Source: Acidithiobacillus sulfurivorans
Lineage (GTDB): Bacteria; Pseudomonadota; Gammaproteobacteria; Acidithiobacillales; Acidithiobacillaceae
Assembly: GCF_018853815.1 (NCBI RefSeq)
Contig: NZ_JAAOMP010000126.1
Span: 1-64,000 of the forward strand
Direction of reading: 5' to 3'
Length of the DNA: 64,000 nt
The notes under the pieces were generated by a model that searched no databases, had not been told where the DNA came from, and saw nothing but the letters and a program-made list of their open reading frames with translations. Below, piece after piece: positions 37,459 to 45,966 of this stretch; the first letter of the stretch is position 1; each line of letters begins with the position of its first letter. The position numbers and the translations under genes are program-made.

Positions 37459-39788
37459 TGCCCGAGATTGCTATCGCCGCTGGCACCTGCGAGGCCGTCC
37501 TGGGCGTCACCACCAATGACCTTGGGGGTGATGAATACCAGTAATTCGGTTTTGGCGACACTGTCAACGTTACTTTTGAAGAGCCAGCCCAGCAGCGGAA
37601 TGTCTTTCAATAGAGGAATGCCTGTCTGGTTGTGGTTGGTGGTGTCCGTATAAATACCGCCAATAACGATGGTCTGTCCATTGTTGACCAGCAATTTGGT
37701 TTTGACTTCCTGGGTGGTGATAGGAATACCGGAAGGCAAGGCATCGGCGTAATTGGGCTGATTGTTTTTGGCGTCCACATCCAGGGTGATTTTGCCGTTG
37801 GGTGAAATGTGCGGCGTCACATCCAGACTCAACTCGGCTTTTTTGAAGGATACCGAAGTGGCACCACTGCTGGTGGATTGCTGATAGGGAATTTCCTGAC
37901 CCTGAGAAATGACTGCCTTTTCATTATCCTCAGTCATGACTTTCGGACTGGAGATGATTTTAGCGCGATTATTCACCTGTAGAGCCTGCAACTGCAGGTT
38001 CAGAATACGATTACCCGCAGCCGTTCCCAGGGCAAAGCCCAGAGAAGCCGGGCTAGCACTGGCCAAAGCCGTACCCGCATTGGAAGCAGCGAGATTGGCC
38101 AGGGCGGGTACGGTGAAGCCCGTGCCGGTCGTGGAACTGGAACTGCTGCCCTGGATGGGATATGCACCGCCCTGGGTTGCTGTTGTGCCAGTGGCTCCGG
38201 TTCCGGAAAGATTGACGACGCCACCTGCACCGTTAGAGGTGTAGGTGCCACCCCAGTTGACGCCCAAAGAATGCGCCGCACTGGTGGTTATCTGAACAAT
38301 GCGCGCCTCAATCAGGACCTGTGGTACGGGCTTGTCGATTTTGGCAATCAGCTTTTTGATGTTTTCAATGTCTCGCGGGGTATCCCGAACCAGCAGGCTA
38401 TTGGTACGGGTTACTACGGCCACGGACCCGCGTGGGCCAAGCAGGGAGTTGCCAATAATGCTGGATTTTGGCAGTCCAAGGGCGTTGGCAAGAGATTGTT
38501 GCTGATAGCTGCTCATCTGGCTGTCAGGAGCACCAGGTTGCTTGTTCTGATCAAACCCTTCCAGCAGTGAAGCAATACTCGAGGCTTTGGCGTACTTGAT
38601 CTGAATGAGTTGGGTTTCCAAAGGTTCCAGTTTGCGCTTGCTGGCATCGGCTTTAAGTTCCGCCTCTTCCTGGCTGGTAATCTGATTGGCGGGGGCCACC
38701 CAGAGAATATTGCCAATGTGTTTGACCGCCAATCCTTGAGATTCGAGAATGACCTGGAGAGCCTGTTCCCAGGGTTCATTTTTCAAGCGAATGGAAAGGC
38801 TGCCCGTCACATTATTGGAAACCACAATATTCTGGTGGGTGAAGTCGGCAATAACCTGCAAGGCATCCCGTACGCTGATGTTCTGGAAATCCATACTCAG
38901 ACGGGCGCTGTCTTTGGGATTCTGAACGGCACTTTCGGTCTTGGGATGCACATCAATCATGGTCTGCTGACCCAGTTGATAAGCCGAGTATTCATAGGGG
39001 CCATTAATGGCAAATACCAGGCGGGTATTCTGGCCAATAGGATAACTATCCACAAACTGTACCGGGGTGCCAAACTGGGTCACCCCAAAGCGATGGGTGT
39101 AGCTGGCGGGCAGTGTGGTATTTTTGAGTTCAACTACCAGCTTGCCATCTTCCCGGGTAACATTCATTTCCGGTTGTGGTCCGGTGATGGACAAATCCAG
39201 AATGCCGCCACCCTGCTTGCCTCGCTTGAAATTCAGGCCGTTGACTTGAGTGCCGTAGGTCATGGCCGGAGCAGGGGCCGCTGCGGGGCTTGCCATCACT
39301 GCTGCAGGGCTGGAGACTGCTGTTGCGCTTGAAGTTGCCGCCGGGGCAGGGGCTGCTGCCGGTGCGGTGCTGTCGACAAACGCCAGGCGATAACCGCCAA
39401 CCGTCGGTTCTATCATGACTGCCTGGGGAGATTTCAGCAGCAGGTCCAGCCTGGCATTATGTCCCTCATTTTCGGTCAGGACATTTTGTACCGCCCCACT
39501 ACCCATGACGGTGCCCACGGAGGGCAGAAAGTGTGCATTGGTGAAATCGATTTGAACCCGATACCCGCCGTTAAGAGTGTTGACGTCGTAGGCAGGTCGC
39601 GAATCACTATGAATGATGAAAGCGGTGCCATGCTGATCCGAGCTGGGCGTGATGCTGCTGATGAGACTCTCCGCCCAGGCTGCCCCTGAGCTCAGGCCGA
39701 GTGCCGCCGCTAAAATGGCACTGGTTAATGGGCGCAGGCGCGGATAACGGCTACTGAGTGGAAGGTGGGCATTGTTGGCTGTGCGCAT
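37455..39788 (-). CDS. pilQ: Type IV pilus secretin
   Basis: Outer-membrane secretin through which the pilus passes. 777 aa from the ATG at 39788 (GAGGA ten bases upstream); an ATG at 39830 would add 14 residues. Signal peptide ends near AALGLSSGAAWA. Two AMIN domains (about 30-140 and 190-290), an STN/N0 domain (SMDFQNISVRDALQVIADF), an N1 domain, then the secretin core with VLIEARIVQI, SSPKVMTEDNEKA and LVNNGQTIVIGGIYTD. A Gly/Ser/Thr/Ala-rich stretch of about 90 residues lies inside the secretin core after VNWGGTY. Confidence 0.95.
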   Translation of the reverse strand: MRTANNAHLPLSSRYPRLRPLTSAILAAALGLSSGAAWAESLISSITPSSDQHGTAFIIHSDSRPAYDVNTLNGGYRVQIDFTNAHFLPSVGTVMGSGAVQNVLTENEGHNARLDLLLKSPQAVMIEPTVGGYRLAFVDSTAPAAAPAPAATSSATAVSSPAAVMASPAAAPAPAMTYGTQVNGLNFKRGKQGGGILDLSITGPQPEMNVTREDGKLVVELKNTTLPASYTHRFGVTQFGTPVQFVDSYPIGQNTRLVFAINGPYEYSAYQLGQQTMIDVHPKTESAVQNPKDSARLSMDFQNISVRDALQVIADFTHQNIVVSNNVTGSLSIRLKNEPWEQALQVILESQGLAVKHIGNILWVAPANQITSQEEAELKADASKRKLEPLETQLIQIKYAKASSIASLLEGFDQNKQPGAPDSQMSSYQQQSLANALGLPKSSIIGNSLLGPRGSVAVVTRTNSLLVRDTPRDIENIKKLIAKIDKPVPQVLIEARIVQITTSAAHSLGVNWGGTYTSNGAGGVVNLSGTGATGTTATQGGAYPIQGSSSSSTTGTGFTVPALANLAASNAGTALASASPASLGFALGTAAGNRILNLQLQALQVNNRAKIISSPKVMTEDNEKAVISQGQEIPYQQSTSSGATSVSFKKAELSLDVTPHISPNGKITLDVDAKNNQPNYADALPSGIPITTQEVKTKLLVNNGQTIVIGGIYTDTTNHNQTGIPLLKDIPLLGWLFKSNVDSVAKTELLVFITPKVIGGDAQDGLAGASGDSNLGQ

Positions 39789-39832
39789 CTTTTTGTATTC
39801 CTCTGTATTCTTCGGGGTCAGGCTCGTCATGT

Positions 39833-40405
39833 TCAGTTACCACTCTGCATGTGTAAAACGGTCTGTTGTTTTTTGTAACCACCAAAAGCATTGGGTAAAT
39901 ATTGCTCAACGGTAACAGATTGTTTGCCCATGCTGTCGTCAATGCCCGTTATGCGTCCGTTATGCGTCCCAATGTAGCTACCTAATGTAGCGCGATACAC
40001 TTTTGAGTCTGGTGCCTCAATGACGGCCCAGAGCTGTCCGTCAGCGGTACGCATGATGCCGCTGACGCTCAGGCTGGAAAGTGCATATTTCTCCAGGGGT
40101 TGAACAGGGCCATGAGAGGCCGGACGAGGACCGGTATCTTCACTGGCGGCTTCCTTGCGCAGCAGGATTTCGGAAAAACTGGTAAACGGATCACGATTGG
40201 CCGGGTTATTATAGGCGCTAGGCTGATAAGCCGGGGTTTTGGGCAACGGCGTAATATGATTGTTGGTTTTTGGCCCGTTGGCCACAAACTCACGTAAATG
40301 ACTTAAATTATCGCTGTCCGAGCAGCCAGCCAGCGAAGCGAGGGCGACGCTGATAGCCAGAATGTGACGTGTTTTTTTATAGAAACTCGCTCCGCGCGTT
40401 TTCAT
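39833..40405 (-). CDS. pilP: Type IV pilus inner-membrane-associated lipoprotein
   Basis: 190-aa lipoprotein linking PilNO to the secretin. Signal sequence ending LASLAGC with lipidated Cys28; the C-terminal half (LSSLSVSGIMRTADGQLWAVIEAPDSKVYRATLGSYIG contracted here as LSVSGIM, WAVIEAP and LGSYIG) is the PilP beta domain. Overlaps pilO by four bases. Order pilM-N-O-P-Q is complete. Confidence 0.93.
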   Translation of the reverse strand: MKTRGASFYKKTRHILAISVALASLAGCSDSDNLSHLREFVANGPKTNNHITPLPKTPAYQPSAYNNPANRDPFTSFSEILLRKEAASEDTGPRPASHGPVQPLEKYALSSLSVSGIMRTADGQLWAVIEAPDSKVYRATLGSYIGTHNGRITGIDDSMGKQSVTVEQYLPNAFGGYKKQQTVLHMQSGN

Positions 40406-41052
40406 GGCTTGCTCCCGGCCTGAGTGTTACTGGTTTTGTCTCCATTATCCAGATATCGATAGGTAGTTGCCGTACACTGCATGGCTAATTGCTGGGCAGC
40501 AAGGGCTTTGGCGGCAGGTGTGCTACCGGCATCGGGAACCCGGGTAATATCGATACCGCTGATAGTGACGATGCGGGGCATGGCGGCTACTGCTGCAGCA
40601 AATCGTCCAATATCGTTATAGGTACCAACCACTTTCAGCTTCACTGGGATTTCAGCGTAAAAATTCTTGTTGATTTCGCCAGTAGGTTGAAATAATTCAA
40701 AATCAAGTCCACGACTGCGTCCTGCCAAAGTCACATCATCCAGGAGTGATGGAATTTGTGTCCGGTTCGGAAGCTGTTCCAGAAATTTCTGAAAACGTAC
40801 ATTCATTTCCTTGATTTGCGCTTGATAGGCCGGTAACGATGCAGCCAGTAACTGCTTTTGCCTGATCTGGATTTTCAGGCTCTGTTCCTGAGTATGCAGT
40901 GCATCGTATTTGTCGTTTTCCGGGGAGATGAATTCAAACCAGACGACAATGCCCAAAATCACGATAATGATGGCAATGGCAATCAATTTGGTTTTTAACG
41001 GCCAGCGGATGATGTCATCCACCTGCAAATTGCGAATTTCGTCGAAAGTCAC
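40402..41052 (-). CDS. pilO: Type IV pilus alignment subcomplex protein PilO
   Basis: 216-aa bitopic membrane protein. One membrane segment near 23-43 (LIAIAIIIVILGIVVWFEF), a coiled coil, then a ferredoxin-like periplasmic domain (LPNRTQIPSLLDDVTLAG, IPVKLKVVGTYNDIGRF). Pairs with PilN. Overlaps both neighbours by ATGA-type junctions. Confidence 0.94.
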   Translation of the reverse strand: MTFDEIRNLQVDDIIRWPLKTKLIAIAIIIVILGIVVWFEFISPENDKYDALHTQEQSLKIQIRQKQLLAASLPAYQAQIKEMNVRFQKFLEQLPNRTQIPSLLDDVTLAGRSRGLDFELFQPTGEINKNFYAEIPVKLKVVGTYNDIGRFAAAVAAMPRIVTISGIDITRVPDAGSTPAAKALAAQQLAMQCTATTYRYLDNGDKTSNTQAGSKP

Positions 41053-41642
41053 GGCTGGACCTCCTGTGTGCCCGCTGTCTGAGCGCTTTTATCGGCTGCG
41101 GTGGGTTTGCGGATGTTCATTTGTAAGGTGAACTGTCCAACCTCCTCGGAACCCAGTTTGGATTTGCTGATAATGTTCAACTGCGGCTCGGTAAATATTT
41201 TGGATGCATCAATATTACGCATGAAAGCGGCTACCTGATCGTTATCTTCCGCATAACCATTCACGGTCATGGAATTTCCGGATTGCTGTAAATGGGTCAG
41301 AAAAACACCATCGGGCGTTTCTGCGGCCAGGGTATTGAAAACCTGAACCACCATATCCCGTTTATCCTGAAGATCGGTGATGATGCCTTCTCGGGCGAGT
41401 AATTCATCCCGCTTTTTGCGGAGGTCGGCAATGGACGCGATTTTGGTGTCCAGTTGCGTGGTTACTCCCTGCAGGTAATTGACCTTGGTCTGTTCACTGG
41501 CGACGCGGGCACTGAAAATACTGTAAATTCCATAATAAAAAAGTGCTGCCAGCAAAAGAATGCCGAGGAGAGCGGCGGCCAGGAGCTGGCTGCGTTTGGC
41601 GCGGCGCGCCTCGCGATAGGGAAGCAGGTTGATGCGAATCAT
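41049..41642 (-). CDS. pilN: Type IV pilus alignment subcomplex protein PilN
   Basis: 197-aa bitopic membrane protein beginning MIRINLLPYREARR, the conserved cytoplasmic segment that docks into PilM, followed by a membrane segment near 22-42 and a periplasmic coiled coil plus ferredoxin-like fold (VFLTHLQQSGNSMTVNGYAE). Start overlaps the pilM stop. Confidence 0.95.
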   Translation of the reverse strand: MIRINLLPYREARRAKRSQLLAAALLGILLLAALFYYGIYSIFSARVASEQTKVNYLQGVTTQLDTKIASIADLRKKRDELLAREGIITDLQDKRDMVVQVFNTLAAETPDGVFLTHLQQSGNSMTVNGYAEDNDQVAAFMRNIDASKIFTEPQLNIISKSKLGSEEVGQFTLQMNIRKPTAADKSAQTAGTQEVQP

Positions 41643-42703
41643 GCCGAAATCCTCCGCAAAGCCAGGCCACAGGCAACCGCCAGGGATGAACGATCGGAAT
41701 CCATGAAGCGCCTGCTGATTTGGGGTGAAATTTCCATACCAGCAAAGGGATCTGGGACCAAAACCGGAAAACTGACCATTTGCCGCAACTGGTCGGCCAG
41801 TTGTGGGATTTTTGCACCTACTCCAAAAAGGTGGACGGCTGCCGTGGGTACGTCGGGCATGCTGGCCTGGAAGAAATCCAGAGAACGGAAAAGTTCCTGA
41901 GCCATATTGCGGGCAAAAGGCTGAAGCACCTCTTTGTCATATTCTGGTGGGAGGCCGCCAAAACGCTCCATGCGCTGAGCATCGTTACTATCCAGATTGT
42001 AGCGACGCTGAATTTCTTCCAAAAGTCGGCTCAGGCCAAAATTATGTTCTCGGGAATATACGGGATGTCCATCCTGAAAAACGTAAATATTGGTGGTGAT
42101 GCTACCGATTTCTACCAGAGCAATGCCTTTGCCAGCTTGGTTACCGTTTTTGGTATTTGCTCCATTGAGATGCTCATGGAGTAACCACAGTGCAAACGGT
42201 TTGACATCGACAATCTGCGGCTTCAAGCCCGCCTCTTCGAGAACTGCTGCGCGATCTTCAATAGCTTCTTTTTTACTGGCAACCAGCAAAACATGGTTGA
42301 AGCCTTTGCGCGTCTCATCTGGACCAAGAACAGAAAAATCAAAATTCACGGCATCAATGCTGTAGGGGATGTATTGACTGCCTTCGTAGCGGATCTGGTC
42401 TTCAATACCCACTTCGTCCAGATCAGCCGGCAGAGAAATGACTTTGACAATGGCCGTATTGGCGGGAAGGGCTGTAGCAACAGCCTTGGTGCGAATGCGT
42501 GAACGTTCCAGAATAGTGCGCAGGGCGCGGGAAACGGCTTCACTATCCAGAATATCCCGATCACTGACAGCCCCTGGCGGTAATGTCTCGGAATCAGCGT
42601 GCTCCACCCGGATTTTTCCACGGCTTTGGGCCAGAGAAACGAGCTTTACGGCATCAGAGCTGATATCCAGGCCCAGCAAAGGAGAACTTGGTATGCTTAG
42701 CAC
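41639..42703 (-). CDS. pilM: Type IV pilus assembly actin-like protein PilM
   Basis: 354-aa actin/FtsA-fold ATP-binding protein of the inner-membrane platform. PLLGLDISSDAVKLVSL is the phosphate-1 loop; VEIGSITTNIYVFQ the phosphate-2 loop; AVHLFGVGAKIPQLADQL the adenosine region. The GTG at 42703 is preferred: AGGA six bases upstream and the family N-terminus follows directly. A TTG at 42730 would add nine residues. First gene of the pil cluster, divergent from tadA. Confidence 0.94.
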   Translation of the reverse strand: MLSIPSSPLLGLDISSDAVKLVSLAQSRGKIRVEHADSETLPPGAVSDRDILDSEAVSRALRTILERSRIRTKAVATALPANTAIVKVISLPADLDEVGIEDQIRYEGSQYIPYSIDAVNFDFSVLGPDETRKGFNHVLLVASKKEAIEDRAAVLEEAGLKPQIVDVKPFALWLLHEHLNGANTKNGNQAGKGIALVEIGSITTNIYVFQDGHPVYSREHNFGLSRLLEEIQRRYNLDSNDAQRMERFGGLPPEYDKEVLQPFARNMAQELFRSLDFFQASMPDVPTAAVHLFGVGAKIPQLADQLRQMVSFPVLVPDPFAGMEISPQISRRFMDSDRSSLAVACGLALRRISA

Positions 42704-42808
42704 GTCTATTCCTTTTTTATGGTCTGACAAATGTTACAATCGTTGCCTTGCAAATTTAAGTTGATGAAACGTATGCATGGCCAGTATCTTTTTCGCAACT
42801 TGCGGTGG

Positions 42809-42836
42809 AAATTAGCAGCATTCCGGATTCTGTCAA
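42809..42836 (-). promoter_or_regulatory. Predicted sigma70 promoter for pilMNOPQ
   Basis: Minus strand shows a perfect -35 TTGACA (42836-42831) and, after 16 bases, TAATTT (42814-42809) as a weak -10, about 105 bases before the pilM GTG. It is the best promoter-like pair in the pilM-tadA gap. Confidence 0.45.
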
Positions 42837-42909
42837 GGCGCGAGACTACAAATGATTGATCTTGTAGTGTCCGGTACTGCGATAAATCCGGCAAATAGCA
42901 GGAACCTTG

Positions 42910-43398
42910 ATGACGGCAGAGCAGCAAATATCTGATATACACTGGATGAGTATGGCTCTGGATCTGGCGGCGCAGTCGGCTGCTGTCGGAGAAGTGCCGG
43001 TCGGTGCAGTGTTGGTGAATCATGACGGAGCATTCATGGCTGGAGCCCACAACGCACCCATTGCCGAACACGATCCCAGCGCGCATGCAGAAATACGGGT
43101 ATTGCGTGCAGCAGCACGTTTGGCTGAAAATTATCGACTGACTGGATCCACGCTCTATGTCACTTTGGAGCCCTGTGTCATGTGTGTAGGAGCCATGCTC
43201 CATGCCCGGGTAAGCCGGGTAGTTTACGGAGCAGCTGATCCCAAGGCGGGGGCTGTGGAAAGTCTTTATCGTTTACTGGACGACTCGCGTTTTAATCATC
43301 GTATTCAGGCGGAAGGTGGTTTGTTGGCAGAACAGTCAGCAATCCTATTGAGGGCTTTTTTTCGGGTGCGGCGCGCCCAGCAAAGAGGTAAAGCATGA
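42910..43398 (+). CDS. tadA: tRNA(adenine34) deaminase
   Basis: Zinc deaminase that makes inosine at the wobble position of tRNA-Arg(ACG). 162 aa. Catalytic HAE in PSAHAEIRVLRAAA and zinc-binding PCxxC in LEPCVMCVGAM; VGEVPVGAVLV is the N-terminal family block. ATG 42910 has AGGA six bases upstream. The stop overlaps yjbQ by four bases. Confidence 0.95.
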   Translation: MTAEQQISDIHWMSMALDLAAQSAAVGEVPVGAVLVNHDGAFMAGAHNAPIAEHDPSAHAEIRVLRAAARLAENYRLTGSTLYVTLEPCVMCVGAMLHARVSRVVYGAADPKAGAVESLYRLLDDSRFNHRIQAEGGLLAEQSAILLRAFFRVRRAQQRGKA

Positions 43399-43826
43399 AG
43401 CATCTCAGTGCGGAGTGGAAAATTCAACAGGGTGGCCGGGGGCTGCATGAGCTGACGGAAAAGCTCCAGGATTGGTTGCAGACCATAGGTGCCCGGGAGG
43501 GGCTGGTGAATGTGTTTGTTCCCCATACTTCGGCCAGTCTGATTATTCAGGAGAATGCCGATCCAGACGTGCTGCGGGATATTCTCGGGTATTTTGCCCG
43601 TCTGGTGCCCGATGATGATCCCCATTTTTATCATCGCAATGAAGGACCGGATGATATGTCCGCGCATTTGCGTTGTGTATTGACCCAAAATAGTCTGGTC
43701 ATACCGGTCAGGGAAGGCCGCGCAGCCTTGGGGATCTGGCAGGGTGTTTTTTTATTTGAACATCGCACCCGCCCCTTGACCCGGCAGGTATTGCTCAGTT
43801 TTCAGGGCGCAGCAGGAGAATTGTAA
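43395..43826 (+). CDS. yjbQ: YjbQ / UPF0047 family protein
   Basis: 143-aa member of the secondary thiamine-phosphate synthase-like (UPF0047) family. HTSASLIIQENADPDV, DDDPHFYHRNEGPDDMSAHL and LGIWQGVFLFEHR are the conserved blocks carrying the metal-site His residues. Biological role in most bacteria is unsettled. Coupled to tadA by an ATGA overlap and abuts the next gene. Confidence 0.9.
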   Translation: MKHLSAEWKIQQGGRGLHELTEKLQDWLQTIGAREGLVNVFVPHTSASLIIQENADPDVLRDILGYFARLVPDDDPHFYHRNEGPDDMSAHLRCVLTQNSLVIPVREGRAALGIWQGVFLFEHRTRPLTRQVLLSFQGAAGEL

Positions 43827-44252
43827 ATGTCTGAATTTACAGCGATTTATCAGGGAATGTTGTGGGGTATCAAAGACTGGTCACGATGGGATACTTTTGT
43901 GGAAACCCTGGATGCCCACGCCGATGATGGTTGGTATGTATATTTTGTCGGGGTGGATTATCCTGAGCAGCCGGTGAAAGCTGAAGTTTTTCGGCAGCGG
44001 CTGACGGCCATCAGTGCCTTGTTGCATCAGGATCATCGCGAAAAATATCTGGGTATTGTGTATGTGGATGATTTCGACCATCCACAACTCATTAAAATAT
44101 ATGATCCCAACAACCTCGGATCATCTTGTGGCAGCAGTGGCAAGCTGGTTCCTCCCGGCTGGATTTTGTCGCGCATGGCACCCGATGATCTGGGATCTTT
44201 TATCGTCCCGGAGGGCCGCAAACGCTGGTGGCGAGAACTGACTCAAGCTTAA
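43827..44252 (+). CDS. Conserved-looking protein of unknown function
   Basis: 141-aa soluble protein starting directly after the yjbQ stop, with GGAG upstream inside yjbQ. Rich in Trp and acidic residues (MLWGIKDWSRWDTFVETLDAHADDGWYVYFVG), mixed alpha/beta, no signal peptide or membrane segment. IKIYDPNNLGSSCGSSGKL and PPGWILSRMAPDDL look like conserved loops. I do not recognise the family. Tight linkage to tadA-yjbQ makes it a real gene. Confidence 0.75.
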   Translation: MSEFTAIYQGMLWGIKDWSRWDTFVETLDAHADDGWYVYFVGVDYPEQPVKAEVFRQRLTAISALLHQDHREKYLGIVYVDDFDHPQLIKIYDPNNLGSSCGSSGKLVPPGWILSRMAPDDLGSFIVPEGRKRWWRELTQA

Positions 44253-44314
44253 GCGGATTGGCATTAGACGGTAGCTTTTGTACTCTTGATAAAATTCCAA
44301 ACTGAGGAGAACCC

Positions 44315-45856
44315 ATGGAAGCCGACCTGAAACCCCTGGAATTCGAGGGTATTCGCCGATTACTGGAAAAATTGTGTGCGACACCTTTTGGCGCCGATGC
44401 GGCCCGTAATTTGGGGCCTGCCCCCAGTGTCGGTGTCGCCCGGCAGTTGCAGGATGCCATTACGGCGGCGCGCTTTGGTCTGGAGTCCGGGGAAGGGCCG
44501 GTGGTTCCGGAATTGCCTGATATTCGGGCTGCTATCCGCCAGGTTGCCAGTCCTGGCGCGGCACTGGCAGGAACCGCTTTCCGCAACCTGGCGCTGGTGT
44601 TGCGCGTGGGCAAGGAATTACGCCCTTTTGCTGAAAAACGGCCTGCCTTGTTGCCGACCGGGCCGGAACGTCTGGATGCAGCCGCCGATCTCCTTCCTAA
44701 AATTGACGCCGTGTTAATGCCCAACGGTAGCGTTCGCGAAGACGGTAACGCCGCGCTGCGCCAATTACATGCCGAACTCAAGAGCGAACGCGATCAGATT
44801 CAGAAGTCCATGCAGTCACACCTGGGCGCTCCGGGTGCCAAATTGCACTGGTCCGGGCAACGTGCCTGCGTACATTTGCCCGATGGTGCTACGGATCAGA
44901 TTCGCGGCGTGCGGCGGGGTACTGGTCCGGGTGGTCATGGTTATCTGGTAGAGCCTATGGAACTGGTGGCCAGCAATAATCGGCTGGAAAAAATCGCCGG
45001 GAGTATTGAGCAGGAAAATCAGGCCATTCTGCGTGCGCTCAGTGATGCAGGCAGGGAACGGCTCAGTGCCCTGCAGCACTTGGTGGAATCTCTGACCTGG
45101 CTGGATTTGGCCATTGCGGGTGCGCAATTATCCATTCATTTGCATGCCAAGGCGGCAGAAATGGTAGATGAGCCGGTATTGATTCTGGAGGAGGCCTATC
45201 ACCCGCAACTGATCCTGGCCTACGCTGAAAAACGCGGCCCGCAACCCAAGCCGCTGACGGTACATATTAATGCCGATTGCCCGATTCTGGTGGTGACAGG
45301 ACCCAATACGGGCGGGAAAAGTGTTTCGTTGAAAACCGTGGGACTACTGACAGTAATGGCCCATTGTGGTCTGCATGTTCCGGTGGCGGGGCGGGCGGTG
45401 GTCGGTAATTTCACCCGGATTTTTGTGGATATGGGAGATCCGCAAAGTGTGGCTTTTCAGCTTTCTACCTATTCCGGGCATGTGGAGGTGCTCAAACGTC
45501 TTCTTGCCGATGCCGATGATCATACTCTGATTTTACTGGATGAATTGGGTACCGGTACCGACCCTGAAGAGGGCGCCGCGCTGGCCATGGCGGTACTGGA
45601 CCATCTGGCCGAACGGGGGGTGCGCGGCATGGTGACTACTCATCTGACCCCACTCAAATCCTTTGCTGAAAGCCATGCCTGCCTGCGTAATGCTTCCATG
45701 CGTTTTGATCATGAGCGGCTGGAGCCTACCTATGAGCTGGAAATTGGTGTGCCCGGACGCTCGCTGGGACTGGTGATTGCCGCCAAGCACGGCCTGCCGG
45801 AAAACCTGATCGCCAAGGCCCGCGATTACATGGAAAATTTACATAAACATTACTGA
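44315..45856 (+). CDS. MutS2-like DNA-binding ATPase lacking the Smr domain
   Basis: 513 aa. N-terminal helical lever/clamp region typical of MutS2 (LEFEGIRRLLEKLCATPFG, then a coiled clamp around 230-270), then the MutS ATPase: Walker A VTGPNTGGKSVSLKT, a signature loop DPQSVAFQLSTYSGH, Walker B LILLDELGTGTDPEEGAAL, and the His switch TTHLTPLKSFA. Full MutS2 is near 780 aa and ends in a KOW-like and an Smr nuclease domain; both are missing, the gene ending shortly after ARDYMENLHKHY. ATG 44315 has GAGGAG upstream. Likely acts on unusual DNA or on ribosomes, by family analogy only. Confidence 0.85.
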   Translation: MEADLKPLEFEGIRRLLEKLCATPFGADAARNLGPAPSVGVARQLQDAITAARFGLESGEGPVVPELPDIRAAIRQVASPGAALAGTAFRNLALVLRVGKELRPFAEKRPALLPTGPERLDAAADLLPKIDAVLMPNGSVREDGNAALRQLHAELKSERDQIQKSMQSHLGAPGAKLHWSGQRACVHLPDGATDQIRGVRRGTGPGGHGYLVEPMELVASNNRLEKIAGSIEQENQAILRALSDAGRERLSALQHLVESLTWLDLAIAGAQLSIHLHAKAAEMVDEPVLILEEAYHPQLILAYAEKRGPQPKPLTVHINADCPILVVTGPNTGGKSVSLKTVGLLTVMAHCGLHVPVAGRAVVGNFTRIFVDMGDPQSVAFQLSTYSGHVEVLKRLLADADDHTLILLDELGTGTDPEEGAALAMAVLDHLAERGVRGMVTTHLTPLKSFAESHACLRNASMRFDHERLEPTYELEIGVPGRSLGLVIAAKHGLPENLIAKARDYMENLHKHY

Positions 45857-45901
45857 TGGCGGGCTATAGATGGCGGGCAAACTACGCCAAGGCATTTTTA
45901 T

Positions 45902-45930
45902 TTGACCTGCACGGGAAAACTGTCTAGTTT
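45902..45930 (+). promoter_or_regulatory. Predicted promoter for ilvBHC
   Basis: TTGACC (45902-45907), 17-base spacer, TAGTTT (45925-45930), about 37 bases upstream of the ilvB ATG. The -35 is near perfect and the -10 poor. No leader-peptide attenuator with branched-chain codon runs is visible in the short gap. Confidence 0.4.
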
Positions 45931-45966
45931 TTTGCGCTGATACTTTATTCCCTGAGGAGTACGACG

